A stretch of 64,000 nt of DNA, from contig NZ_UETC01000010.1 of assembly GCF_900116765.1 (NCBI RefSeq), positions 62,001-126,000 of the forward strand, given 5' to 3'. A program made the translations under genes and the position numbers. Within the stretch, counting starts at the first letter, position 1. Every line of letters starts with the position of its first letter. Positions 8,635 through 16,849 of this stretch are shown here, piece after piece. Origin of the DNA: Jannaschia seohaensis (lineage in GTDB: Bacteria; Pseudomonadota; Alphaproteobacteria; Rhodobacterales; Rhodobacteraceae). A model generated the notes under the pieces. It saw only the letters and a list, made by a program, of their open reading frames with translations, ran no database searches and was not told the origin of the DNA.

Positions 8635-8814
8635 GCATATTTCCCGTCTCCCATACGCATTCGCGGCCTCGCCCTCGTCGTTTTCGGCACCCTTGCCGCC
8701 GCGCTCCTCGTTGCGCTCGCCTTTGCGACGGGCTTGGTGGACCTTGGCCTCGGCGCTCCGACCGTTCGGATCGATGCGCCCGGCCCGTCGGAGTGGCCCA
8801 GATACCCGGAGTGA
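8632..8814 (+). CDS. Possible 60-residue single-pass membrane protein between soxB and soxD
   Basis: I do not recognise this protein. It opens MAYFPSPIRIRG, with a short positively charged N-terminus, then one hydrophobic helix (about residues 13-35, rich in Leu, Ala, Val). A short hydrophilic C-terminal tail ends WPRYPE. There is no Shine-Dalgarno sequence, but the ATG lies about six bases after a promoter-like -10 box, so it could be leaderless. It ends 36 bases before soxD. Against it: the ORF is short and lies in a gap of the operon. In favour: the hydrophobic profile, and a competing frame over the same bases that is arginine/serine-rich junk. Confidence 0.4.
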   Translation: MAYFPSPIRIRGLALVVFGTLAAALLVALAFATGLVDLGLGAPTVRIDAPGPSEWPRYPE

Positions 8815-8850
8815 TCGCCCCCGCGTCACCGGCCTGACCGGAGGCGCGCC

Positions 8851-9159
8851 ATGCTGATCCTGACCTGCCCCTATTGCGGCATCGACGCCGACGAGACCGA
8901 GCTTGCGCCCGGAGGCGAGGCCCATCTCAAACGCGAGGGCCCCGATAGCTCCGACGACGCGTTCGAGGCCTATCTCTTTGCCCGCGACAACGTCCGGGGC
9001 ATTCATCTAGAACGCTGGCGCCACGCTTATGGCTGCGGCAAGTGGTTCCTTGCCGCGCGCGACACGGCGACGCTCGAAGTGCTGGGCACCTATTCGGCCC
9101 AGACCTCCGAGCCGCCGGCCGAGATCCGCACCCGCATTCAGGAAAGACAAGCCCGATGA
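8851..9159 (+). CDS. soxD: Sarcosine oxidase delta subunit
   Basis: 102-residue zinc-binding small subunit of the heterotetrameric sarcosine oxidase. The zinc ligands appear as CPYCG near the N-terminus (residues 6-9) and the HAYGCGKWF segment in the C-terminal half, the normal pattern for this subunit. GGAGG lies six bases before the ATG. Its TGA overlaps the ATG of soxA (ATGA), so the two are translationally coupled. Gene order B-D-A-G is the usual one for this oxidase. Confidence 0.95.
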   Translation: MLILTCPYCGIDADETELAPGGEAHLKREGPDSSDDAFEAYLFARDNVRGIHLERWRHAYGCGKWFLAARDTATLEVLGTYSAQTSEPPAEIRTRIQERQAR

Positions 9160-12104
9160 GCATGCGTCTGGCGACGGGCGGCCGGGTCATCGACCGGACC
9201 CGCCCGATCGAGTTCACGTTCGACGGTCGCGTGATGCGCGGCTATGAGGGCGACACGGTCGCCTCGGCTCTGCTGGCCAATGGTCAGCTGCTGATGGGCC
9301 GCAGCTTCAAATATCACCGGCCCCGCTCCGTCGTCGCCTCCGGCGCGGAAGAGCCCAATGCGTTGATGACGATCGGCAAAGGCGGGCGGGAGACGCCAAA
9401 TGTCCGCGCCACCGAGCAATTGCTGGAGGAGGGGCTGGAGGTCCGTTCCCAGAACGCCTGGCCCTCGCTCGGCCTCGATATCGGCCGGATCAACGATTTT
9501 GGCGCGCGGTTCCTGCCCGCCGGGTTCTACTACAAGACGTTCATACACCCGCGCCCGTTCTGGAAGCATGTGTTCGAGCCCTTCATCCGCAAGGCGGCCG
9601 GCCTCGGCCCCGCGCCGACGCGGCCCGATGAGGACCGCTACGAATTTACTTATGATTTCTGCGACGTGCTCGTTGTCGGGGGCGGCATTGCCGGTCTGAT
9701 CGCGGCGCGCGACGCCGCCGCCGATGGCGCCCGGGTGATGCTGGTGGAGCGTGGGCCGCATTTCGGCGGCCGGGCCGTGATCGACGGGGATGTCATCGAC
9801 GGGCAGCCGGCCGAAGATTGGGTGAAGGCCGTCGTGCAAGAGCTTGCCGCCATGGAGAATGTTACGCTCCTGACCCGCTGCGAGGGTTCGGGCGTCTACG
9901 ACCATGGCTATGTGCTCTGCGACGAGGCCGTCTCCGGTCCCGTGCGGCAGCGGCTTCGCCGCGTGCGCGCCGGTCACGTGATTGCCGCCACGGGCGCTCT
10001 GGAGCGACCCTTGTCTTTTGCTGGTAACGATTTGCCGGGTGTTCTGCTTGCGTCCGCGCTTCGCGACTACGTGGTCGCGCATGGGGTTTCGGTCGGGGAC
10101 CGGACGGTTATCGTCACGAATAACGACGATGCCTATCGCACCGCCAAAGTGCTGATCGAGGCGGGTCTGCGCGTTCCGGCCATTCTCGATGCCCGGACCG
10201 AGGTCGACAGTCCGTTGGTAAGCGAAGTCAAAGCTCTAGGCGTCGATGTTCATCTCGGCCGCGCACTTGCCAAGGTCCTCGGCCCCAGTCACGTCTCGGG
10301 CGTGGCCGTCTGTCTCCAGGCCGGCGAAGGCGCCGTCATGCAGGAGATCAGCTGCGATTGCGTTGCGATGTCAGGCGGATGGTCCCCGGTCGTGCATCTG
10401 TGGTCGCACTGCGGCGGTAAACTTTTCTGGGACGAGGAGCGGGCGATGTTCCGCCCCGATCCGAACCGCCCGCCGACCGGCGCGGATGGCAAAGGCTTCG
10501 TCACCTGCGTCGGCGCCGCGTCGGGCGCTCTGACCACGGCCGAGGTGGTGGCGTCGGCCAGCAACGGGACGCCCCCTGAGGTGGAACCTGAGACGACGAC
10601 ACCGATCGCGCCGGTCTGGATTATGCCGCACGGGGCCGGAGCGAAGCTGCGCGCCAAGATGTGGCTGGACTTCCAGAACGACGTGAAGGTGTCGGATGTC
10701 CGTCTCGCCGCCCAGGAAGGCTTCGAAAGCGTCGAACACGCCAAGCGCTACACGACGCTGGGCATGGCGACGGATCAGGGGAAACTGAGCAACATCAACG
10801 GACTAGCGGTGTTGTCCGAACGCCTGGACACGCCGATCCCGCAGGTCGGCACCACCACCTTCCGGCCGCCCTACACACCGATCACGCTGGGGGCGCTGGC
10901 CGGGGAGGCGAAGGGCGATCTGTTCCAGCCGCTGCGCCAGACGCCCATGCATGACTGGCATGTCGAGGCCGGGGCCTACATGGAGCCCGTGGGCCATTGG
11001 CGCCGGCCCTATTGCTATCCGAAAGGGCGCGAGAGCCACGCCCAGGCCGTCGAGCGTGAGGTGAAGACCGTCCGCGAAGCGCTTGGAATGCTTGATGCTT
11101 CGACGCTTGGGAAGCTGCTGGTCCGGGGACCGGACGCGGGCCGTTTCCTGGACATGCTCTACACGAACATGATGAGCAACCTGAAGCCTGGGCGCTGCCG
11201 CTACGGTCTGATGTGCGACGAGAACGGCTTTCTGATCGATGACGGGGTGGTCGCGCGCATCGATGAGCAGACCTGGCTGTGCCACACGACGACCGGCGGG
11301 GCTGATCGCATCCACGCGTGGATGGAGGATTGGCTGCAATGCGAGTGGTGGGACTGGAAGGTCCACGTCGTGAACCTCACGGAGCAGTTCGCGCAGATCG
11401 CCGTCGTCGGACCGAACGCCCGTAAGGTTCTGGAAAAGCTGGGCGGGATGGATCTCAGCGCCGAGGCGCTGCCCTTCATGGCCTGGGCCGAGGACGAATT
11501 GGGCGGTTTTCCGGTTCGCGTCTTCCGCATCAGCTTCTCGGGCGAACTCTCCTACGAGATCGCCGTGGCCGCAGGGCAGGGCCGCGCGCTTTGGGATCGG
11601 TTGATGGCCGAAGGGCAGCCGTTCGGGATGACGCCCTACGGGACCGAGGCGCTGCACGTGCTGCGGGCCGAAAAGGGCTTCATCATGATCGGCGACGAAA
11701 CCGATGGGACGGTCGTGCCGCAGGATCTCGGGCTCGATTGGGCGATCTCCAAGAAGAAAACGGACTACCTGGGCAAGCGCGGCCAGATGCGGCCGGAGTT
11801 TCACAAACCGGATCGCTGGAAACTGGTCGGGCTGGAGACGCTCGACGGCTCCGTCCTGGAGGAAGGCGCCTATGCGGTCGCGCGGGGCACGAATGCCAAC
11901 GGGCAGCAGAATGTGGAGGGGCGCGTGACCTCGACCTACTACTCGCCCACACTGGGCCGCGGCATCGCCATGGGGCTGGTCGCGCGGGGTCCGCAGCGGA
12001 TGGGCGACATCCTCCGCTTCACCCGTATCGGGAAGGAGCCGCAGGAGGCCCGGATCGTCTCGCCGGTGTTCTACGATCCCGAGGGGGAGAAGCAAAATGT
12101 CTGA
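9156..12104 (+). CDS. soxA: Sarcosine oxidase alpha subunit (heterotetrameric)
   Basis: 982-residue large subunit. The order of domains is an N-terminal 2Fe-2S-ferredoxin-like segment (GYEGDTVASALLANGQLLMGRSFKYHRP, about 30-60, read here in pieces), a nucleotide-binding oxidoreductase core (LVVGGGIAGLIAARDA, about 170-185), and a C-terminal GcvT/aminomethyltransferase-like folate-binding domain from about residue 600 (ARFLDMLYTN-like opening, later YGTEALHVLRAEKGF). This subunit passes the methyl group to tetrahydrofolate. The start is the ATG overlapping the soxD stop; an upstream in-frame start inside soxD would give an unlikely Arg/His-rich extension. The 3' end overlaps soxG by eight bases. 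Confidence 0.95.
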   Translation: MSMRLATGGRVIDRTRPIEFTFDGRVMRGYEGDTVASALLANGQLLMGRSFKYHRPRSVVASGAEEPNALMTIGKGGRETPNVRATEQLLEEGLEVRSQNAWPSLGLDIGRINDFGARFLPAGFYYKTFIHPRPFWKHVFEPFIRKAAGLGPAPTRPDEDRYEFTYDFCDVLVVGGGIAGLIAARDAAADGARVMLVERGPHFGGRAVIDGDVIDGQPAEDWVKAVVQELAAMENVTLLTRCEGSGVYDHGYVLCDEAVSGPVRQRLRRVRAGHVIAATGALERPLSFAGNDLPGVLLASALRDYVVAHGVSVGDRTVIVTNNDDAYRTAKVLIEAGLRVPAILDARTEVDSPLVSEVKALGVDVHLGRALAKVLGPSHVSGVAVCLQAGEGAVMQEISCDCVAMSGGWSPVVHLWSHCGGKLFWDEERAMFRPDPNRPPTGADGKGFVTCVGAASGALTTAEVVASASNGTPPEVEPETTTPIAPVWIMPHGAGAKLRAKMWLDFQNDVKVSDVRLAAQEGFESVEHAKRYTTLGMATDQGKLSNINGLAVLSERLDTPIPQVGTTTFRPPYTPITLGALAGEAKGDLFQPLRQTPMHDWHVEAGAYMEPVGHWRRPYCYPKGRESHAQAVEREVKTVREALGMLDASTLGKLLVRGPDAGRFLDMLYTNMMSNLKPGRCRYGLMCDENGFLIDDGVVARIDEQTWLCHTTTGGADRIHAWMEDWLQCEWWDWKVHVVNLTEQFAQIAVVGPNARKVLEKLGGMDLSAEALPFMAWAEDELGGFPVRVFRISFSGELSYEIAVAAGQGRALWDRLMAEGQPFGMTPYGTEALHVLRAEKGFIMIGDETDGTVVPQDLGLDWAISKKKTDYLGKRGQMRPEFHKPDRWKLVGLETLDGSVLEEGAYAVARGTNANGQQNVEGRVTSTYYSPTLGRGIAMGLVARGPQRMGDILRFTRIGKEPQEARIVSPVFYDPEGEKQNV

Positions 12105-12585
12105 CATTACGGTTTCCACCCCGGGCCCGATCGGCATGATCACCTTGCGAGGTGCCATGGAGGTGCTCGGCTCAGTCGTAACGAAAGTGACGGGATGTGC
12201 CTTGCCCGAGAGGCGAAAGTTCTCTGTCTCGGGGGCTTACGCTGCGTTGTGGATGTCGCCGGACGAGCTTCTGTTGGTCTGTGACCACGATGAGGCCGAC
12301 GAGATCGCAAAACGCCTGACAACCGAGCTCGGCGCGGCCTTTGCGACGGTTGCCGTCGTCAGCGACGCGCGCGCCGTCTTCGACCTGGCCGGACCGGAGG
12401 CGCACCGAGCCCTGGCCAAGCTCTGCCCCGTCGACTTCCCGCGCCTCGCCGAAAACGAAGTCCGCCGGACCCGGATGGCGCAGGTGCCGGCGGCGCTCTG
12501 GCGGCATGGAGAGGGGTGGCGCGTGGTCTGCTTCCGCTCGGTCGCGGGCTATGCGGAGCGGCTGCTGACCAACGCCGCCGCTTGA
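12097..12585 (+). CDS. soxG: Sarcosine oxidase gamma subunit
   Basis: 162-residue subunit related to the GcvT fold and the partner of soxA in the heterotetramer. It opens MSDITVSTPGPIGMITLRG and contains the family's LWMSPDELLLVC segment and DLAGPEAHRALAKLCPVDF block. It overlaps soxA by eight bases, so it is co-translated. It is the last gene of the operon; 59 bases separate it from sodB with no obvious terminator, so some readthrough into sodB is possible. An antioxidant gene directly after a peroxide-generating oxidase may be functionally relevant, but this is inference. Confidence 0.93.
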   Translation: MSDITVSTPGPIGMITLRGAMEVLGSVVTKVTGCALPERRKFSVSGAYAALWMSPDELLLVCDHDEADEIAKRLTTELGAAFATVAVVSDARAVFDLAGPEAHRALAKLCPVDFPRLAENEVRRTRMAQVPAALWRHGEGWRVVCFRSVAGYAERLLTNAAA

Positions 12586-12644
12586 CGATCCCGCCTCAGC
12601 GCCTCACTTCACGGGGAGCGAAAACCGAACCACAGGGGGCCATC

Positions 12645-13244
12645 ATGGCATTCGACCTTCCCGATCTTCCCTACGCGCATGACGCGCTCGCCTCCAAGGG
12701 CATGTCCAAGGAAACGCTGGAATATCACCACGACCTCCACCACAAGGCCTATGTCGACAACGGCAACAAGCTGATTGCCGGCACCGAGTGGGAGGGCAAG
12801 TCCCTGGAGGAGATCATCAAGGGCACCTACGATGCCGGTGCCGTTGCCCAGTCGGGGATCTTCAACAACATCAGCCAGTTGTGGAACCACAACCAGTTCT
12901 GGGAGATGATGACGCCCAACACCACCGCCATGCCCGGCGAGCTGGAGAAGGCCATCACCGAGAGCTTCGGATCGGTCGACGAGTTCAAGTCGCAGTTTTC
13001 TGCGGCCGGTGCCGGGCAGTTCGGCTCGGGCTGGGCCTGGCTGGTCAAGGACGCCGATGGCAGCCTGAAGGTCACCAAGACCGAGAACGGCGTGAACCCG
13101 CTCTGCTTCGGTCAGACCGCGCTGCTGGGCTGCGACGTGTGGGAGCATTCCTACTACATCGACTACCGCAACAAGCGGCCGGCCTACCTGACGAACTTCC
13201 TCGAGAACCTCGTCAACTGGGAAAACGTCGCTTCCCGGATGTGA
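12645..13244 (+). CDS. sodB: Iron superoxide dismutase
   Basis: 199-residue cytoplasmic enzyme disproportionating superoxide to O2 and H2O2. Metal ligands are His28 (EYHHDLHH), His82 (QLWNHNQFW), Asp164 and His168 (CDVWEHSYYIDYRN). Gln78, four residues before the second His ligand, is the position typical of the Fe-type rather than the Mn-type enzyme. AGGGGG precedes the ATG. A strong rho-independent terminator follows 16 bases after the stop. Confidence 0.96.
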   Translation: MAFDLPDLPYAHDALASKGMSKETLEYHHDLHHKAYVDNGNKLIAGTEWEGKSLEEIIKGTYDAGAVAQSGIFNNISQLWNHNQFWEMMTPNTTAMPGELEKAITESFGSVDEFKSQFSAAGAGQFGSGWAWLVKDADGSLKVTKTENGVNPLCFGQTALLGCDVWEHSYYIDYRNKRPAYLTNFLENLVNWENVASRM

Positions 13245-13260
13245 GCCGGGAGGGAATTTG

Positions 13261-13291
13261 GTGGCGCCGGGGTGACCGGCGCCACTTTTTT
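13261..13291 (+). terminator. Rho-independent terminator of sodB
   Basis: A perfect 10-base-pair stem, GTGGCGCCGG (13261-13270) with CCGGCGCCAC (13276-13285), loop GGTGA, followed by six T residues (13286-13291). Confidence 0.95.
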
Positions 13292-13342
13292 CGATAGCAT
13301 CGCGTCGATCCGGCGGGAGAGGTCGGAATTCTTCTTCTGCGA

Positions 13343-13893
13343 ATGGGTTCTCGCACAAGAAGTCCCTCGTCCTCGCGGCCGGTCTGGCCCTCACCGCCCT
13401 CGTCGGCAGCGCGGCCAGCCTGTTCGCTTTCAAGGAGGTCGGGGCCGGCATCATAGGGACGTTGTCCAGTTCGATCGACCTGTCCGGCGCCTTTTAGGCC
13501 GGATCTACTAATCTCTCTGGGAACGACTTCATATTGCCCGGATCGGCCACCCTCGTGGCAACCGACGATGCGACGGTCAGTTCGCTCGGCTTCTTCGGCT
13601 CCGGGCCGGGCTCCTTCGGCTCGGGCACAAACGCGTCCAGGGTTTACAGCGGCGACGACTTCCTTGTGAACGGGTTCGGAGGCACGCTCTACCTGTCGCC
13701 GTCCCCCGTGTCCGGCTCTGCGCTGAGCGGAACGTTCACCCTCGCCGGGCAGAGCCTCGCGAGTATCGGCGTCACCCCCGGGCAGCTATGTCTACAGCCT
13801 TCCGAACGATACGGTGACAGTGCATTTCGGCCCCGCCGCTTTCATCCCTCTCCCGGCGAGTCTTCTCGCGGCCGCGTCGCCGGACCTGACCGT
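13343..13893 (+). pseudogene. Decayed VPLPA-CTERM (exosortase-sorted) surface protein gene
   Basis: Reading across frames recovers a small exported protein. A signal peptide (KKSLVLAAGLALTALVGSA, from 13357) leads to a TAG at 13495-13497, and the same frame continues AGSTNLSGNDFILPGSA and then LAGQSLASIGVTPG. An extra G in the run at 13780-13782 shifts the frame to SYVYSLPNDTVTVHFG, followed by the PLPAS sorting motif and LLAA. The ASxGxTPGxYxYxLPNDTVTV block and the PLPA-hydrophobic tail are typical of alphaproteobacterial VPLPA-CTERM proteins. The final Arg-rich anchor is lost, and the ATG at 13343 is out of frame with the signal peptide. There are at least three lesions, so this is a genuine pseudogene. 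Exact ends are uncertain. Confidence 0.72.
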
Positions 13894-13977
13894 TTCACCG
13901 CGACAGCCGGGCCTGCGCGCAGGAACACGATCGGGTTCGAGGCGTTTTGTCTCCGAACCGAGAAGGAGGCGCGACCG

Positions 13978-14199
13978 ATGGCCGACAGACACCGCTCCCA
14001 GGACGGACGACGCGAGACGGACCAGTTTATCGAGGACATGCCTGACACGCCCGATCAGCAGGGCCGCTCTGGCGGGCAGGTCGCCCGCGACGTGGGCACC
14101 GAGGACAGCCTGAAGCGCGCGAGTGCGCAGGGCGTCAAGGGCATGACCCGCGTCACGAAGTCCAAGGAACGCGACGAGGACGGGGAGAATGGCCAATGA
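13978..14199 (+). CDS. Small hydrophilic protein of unknown function
   Basis: 73 residues, unrecognised. It is very polar (MADRHRSQDGRRETDQFIEDMP...), with alternating Arg/Lys and Asp/Glu, no cysteine and no membrane segment, so it is probably largely disordered and cytoplasmic. It has an excellent ribosome site (AAGGAGG, eight bases before the ATG). Its TGA overlaps the ATG of the host-attachment family gene (ATGA). That coupling and the good ribosome site make it likely real despite its size. The partnership with its neighbour is the only clue to its role. Confidence 0.65.
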   Translation: MADRHRSQDGRRETDQFIEDMPDTPDQQGRSGGQVARDVGTEDSLKRASAQGVKGMTRVTKSKERDEDGENGQ

Positions 14200-14651
14200 C
14201 CGGCATTCCTCATGATGCGCTGGTCGTCGTGACCGATAGCGAGAAGGTTCTGTTCCTGCGCAACCGGACGGACGCCCAGGATCCCAACCTTGCTGTGACC
14301 GGCAAGGAGGAGGAGCCCAACCCTCCTGATCGTGCGCAGACCGAGAACCTGCGCGGCCGCCAGTCGGAAAGCACGGGTTCCGGGGTCTATGCGTATGACG
14401 AGACCGACTTCCACGAGCTTCAAAAGGAGCGCTTCGCGGCGGATCTGGCCGAAAAGCTCTATGCCTTGGCCCATGTGGGGGCATTCGAGCGCCTGATTCT
14501 CGTCGCGCCGCCGACTATCTTGGGCGTGATCCGGGACGAGATGCACAAGGAAGTCGAGGACAAGCTGATCGCGACCATCGACAAGACGCTGACCAACCAT
14601 CCGCGCGACAAGATCGAGAAGATCGTCGCCGAGACGCTGAAGACGGCTTAA
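14196..14651 (+). CDS. Host-attachment family protein (baeRF12-like)
   Basis: 151-residue protein of the family named for a plant-attachment phenotype in Agrobacterium. As I recall, it has been re-described as a bacterial relative of eRF1 domains (baeRF family). The family pattern is clear: an N-terminal strand DALVVVTDSEKVLFLRN, a loop with Arg-Gln-rich spacer, DETDFHELQKERFAADLAEKLYALA, and FERLILVAPPTILGVIRDEMHKEVEDKL near the C-terminus. The actual biochemical role is not established. It is translationally coupled to the 73-residue protein before it and ends tail to tail with a LOG-family gene. Confidence 0.85.
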   Translation: MTGIPHDALVVVTDSEKVLFLRNRTDAQDPNLAVTGKEEEPNPPDRAQTENLRGRQSESTGSGVYAYDETDFHELQKERFAADLAEKLYALAHVGAFERLILVAPPTILGVIRDEMHKEVEDKLIATIDKTLTNHPRDKIEKIVAETLKTA

Positions 14652-15181
14652 GCCAGCAGATCCAGGGCGGCCCCGGCGTCCGGGGCCGTCTTCACGAAGT
14701 CCAGCAGGCTGCGATCCGCAAATCCCTGGTCGACGATGGCGTCGAGCAACCCGCTCAGCCGGTCCCAGTATCCATCGACGTTCAGGACCACGATCGGCTG
14801 GGCGTGCAGCCCGAGCTGGCGCCAGGTGAGGACCTCGAAGAACTCGTCCAGCGTGCCCGCGCCACCCGGCAGCACGACGACCGCGTCCGCGTTCATCAGC
14901 ATGACCTTTTTGCGCTCATGCATGGTCTCGGTGACGACGAAGCGGGTCAGATCCCGTTTGCCGACCTCCAGCTGCAACAGATGGACCGGGATGACGCCGA
15001 ATGTCTCCCCTCCGGCCTCCTGAACGGCGCGGGCGACCCGGCCCATCAGCCCCACATCGCCCGCGCCGTAAACAAGGCGCCAGTCGCGCTCCGCGATGCC
15101 GCGTCCCAGCTCTTGGGCCGCCTCGGCATAGGCAGGGCGCGCGCCGTCTCGGCTGCCGCAATAGACGCAAATCGATTTCAT
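14648..15181 (-). CDS. LOG-family protein (TIGR00730, lysine-decarboxylase-like Rossmann fold)
   Basis: 177-residue Rossmann-fold protein. SICVYCGSRDGARPAY opens the protein, and the LOG signature is present as PGGAGTLDEFFEVLTWRQLG (about residues 103-122). Family members studied (LOG enzymes, PpnN-type) cleave nucleoside 5'-monophosphates, releasing cytokinins or free bases. The older name lysine decarboxylase is misleading. It is divergent from the LysM gene, with 99 bases between the two starts that must hold both promoters. Confidence 0.92.
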   Translation of the reverse strand: MKSICVYCGSRDGARPAYAEAAQELGRGIAERDWRLVYGAGDVGLMGRVARAVQEAGGETFGVIPVHLLQLEVGKRDLTRFVVTETMHERKKVMLMNADAVVVLPGGAGTLDEFFEVLTWRQLGLHAQPIVVLNVDGYWDRLSGLLDAIVDQGFADRSLLDFVKTAPDAGAALDLLA

Positions 15182-15280
15182 CGGAGCTCCGCTTATCCGG
15201 CTCGAGTCAGTGTTTTGACCTCGAACCCGACCATTGATAGAGGTTCGCCCAGCCCGCGCAAGCGCGGCAGGGGAATCACG

Positions 15281-16837
15281 ATGAACAGCAATGCCGTCCT
15301 CGGGGGAGTCGTCGCAACGTGCCTGGTTGCCGGCATTGTCGGCTATGGGCTCCTGACGCGTGGGACCGATGTCATCGCCGTGACCGCGAACGCGCCCGGC
15401 GATACTTCCGTGCAGACGCAAGAGGCGCCGGACGAGGCCGCCTCCGTGCCGGCGGTTCCGCCCGCCGAGGTGCCGGTCCAGCCTGCCGCCGCCGAGATCG
15501 CCGCCGCCGCGCCCGAGGCGCAGACCACCCCCGAGATGCCCCGCGCGCCAGAGGCGCTCCTGCCCGAGATGGGCCTTGTCCGCGTCGATGCGCAGGGCGG
15601 GGCGCTGGTCGCCGGCACCGGGTCCGCTTTGGCCGAAGTGACGGTCCGCCTGGATGGGGTTGCGATTGCCTCCGCCCGAACCGATCGCAGCGGCGGCTTC
15701 GTGACGATGTTCGATCTGCCCCTCTCGGTTGAGCCCCAGCTCTTGACGTTGGAAATGGAGACGGCGGATGGGGGCGTCGCTCGCGCCGCCGAAAGCGTGA
15801 TCGTCGCGCCTGCGCGCCCGGAACCGGCGAGACCCGGCGCGCTGCCCGTCGCCGAGCGGGATACGGCCCGTCCCGCGCAAGAGCAGGAGGTGGCGCAGCA
15901 GGCAGAAATTCCGCAAGCAGGGCCGGAACCGCGCGTCGAGACGGCGCAGGGGACCGACCCGGCGCTCGCGACGCCGTCCGACCTGCCATCGGTCGCCGCG
16001 GGCAACACGTTTGCCGCACGGACGGAACCGGCGGATCCGGTCGAGTTGGCTTCGGTCGCTCAAACTGGGACCGCCCCGCTCCCCGGGACGGCGCCAAGCG
16101 ATACGCCGCGCGCGGGCAACGACCGGACGGCCTCCGAGCGCGCCACGCCGCCCGCACCCGCTACGCCGGAGCGGACCGTCGCGCCGGAGCCGACGGCACG
16201 TCCTGAGACCGCAACGGAAATCGCCGCCGCCTCTCCGGTGCCCGGCGGGGACGCGCCCGAAATCGCGGCCCGCGAAGCAAGCCCCCCGGAGGCGCCCGCC
16301 GCCGCCCCGCGTCTGATCCGAACCGGGCCCCAGGGCCTGTCGGTGATCCCACCCACGACCGCAGCGCAGCCCGAGGTCACCCAAGCGCTTGGCATCGAGG
16401 TGATCGCCTATGACGCGGTGGGCGACGTGCAGTTGGCGGGCCGCGCCCAAACAGATGCCGAGCTGCGCATCTATCTCAACAATCAGGCGGTTCAGACTGT
16501 GCGCGTCGGACCCGACGGGAAATGGTCCGCGCCGCTCAACGAGGTGGCGAGCGGCGTCTACACGCTGCGCATCGATGAGGTCGATGCTCAAGGCGCAGTG
16601 ACCGCCCGGGTCGAGACTCCGTTTCAACGGACCGCGCCCGAGATCGCCGCGCAGGCCCGCCGGGATGGCGCGACCGCGATCACGGTCCAGACCGGCTTCA
16701 CCCTTTGGGCCCTGTCCGAGGGGTATTTCGGTGACGGCGTGCAATATGTCCAACTCTTCGAGGCCAATCGCGACCAGATCCGCGACCCGGACCTGATTTA
16801 CCCAGGGCAGGTCTTCCGCCTCCCCGAGGTGGAGTAA
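15281..16837 (+). CDS. Membrane-anchored LysM protein with Ala/Pro-rich spacer
   Basis: 518-residue envelope protein. One N-terminal membrane helix (about residues 6-25) leads to an Ala/Pro/Glu-rich linker. An immunoglobulin-like domain follows (about 100-185, with SGGFVTMFDLPL), then a second low-complexity spacer (about 186-345). A second Ig-like domain (about 365-450, with GPDGKWSAPL) precedes a C-terminal LysM-type module (about 462-518, GFTLWALSEGYFGDG...IYPGQVFRLP). LysM modules bind peptidoglycan, so the protein probably tethers inner membrane to cell wall. GCAGGGG precedes the ATG. It lies 12 bases before an Atm1-type exporter and the two are probably co-transcribed. Confidence 0.85.
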   Translation: MNSNAVLGGVVATCLVAGIVGYGLLTRGTDVIAVTANAPGDTSVQTQEAPDEAASVPAVPPAEVPVQPAAAEIAAAAPEAQTTPEMPRAPEALLPEMGLVRVDAQGGALVAGTGSALAEVTVRLDGVAIASARTDRSGGFVTMFDLPLSVEPQLLTLEMETADGGVARAAESVIVAPARPEPARPGALPVAERDTARPAQEQEVAQQAEIPQAGPEPRVETAQGTDPALATPSDLPSVAAGNTFAARTEPADPVELASVAQTGTAPLPGTAPSDTPRAGNDRTASERATPPAPATPERTVAPEPTARPETATEIAAASPVPGGDAPEIAAREASPPEAPAAAPRLIRTGPQGLSVIPPTTAAQPEVTQALGIEVIAYDAVGDVQLAGRAQTDAELRIYLNNQAVQTVRVGPDGKWSAPLNEVASGVYTLRIDEVDAQGAVTARVETPFQRTAPEIAAQARRDGATAITVQTGFTLWALSEGYFGDGVQYVQLFEANRDQIRDPDLIYPGQVFRLPEVE

Positions 16838-16849
16838 CGATTCTGCCCA

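Noticed and set aside
8477-8857. An ATG overlapping the soxB stop (ATGA) opening a frame to 8857
   Set aside because: Despite the attractive overlap, the product becomes Arg/Ser/Pro-rich, resembles no protein and runs through the promoter-like site into the soxD start.
7233-12585. soxBDA as thiosulfate-oxidation (Sox) genes
   Set aside because: The proteins have FAD, folate (GcvT-like) and zinc-subunit features of heterotetrameric sarcosine oxidase; only the gene symbols are shared.
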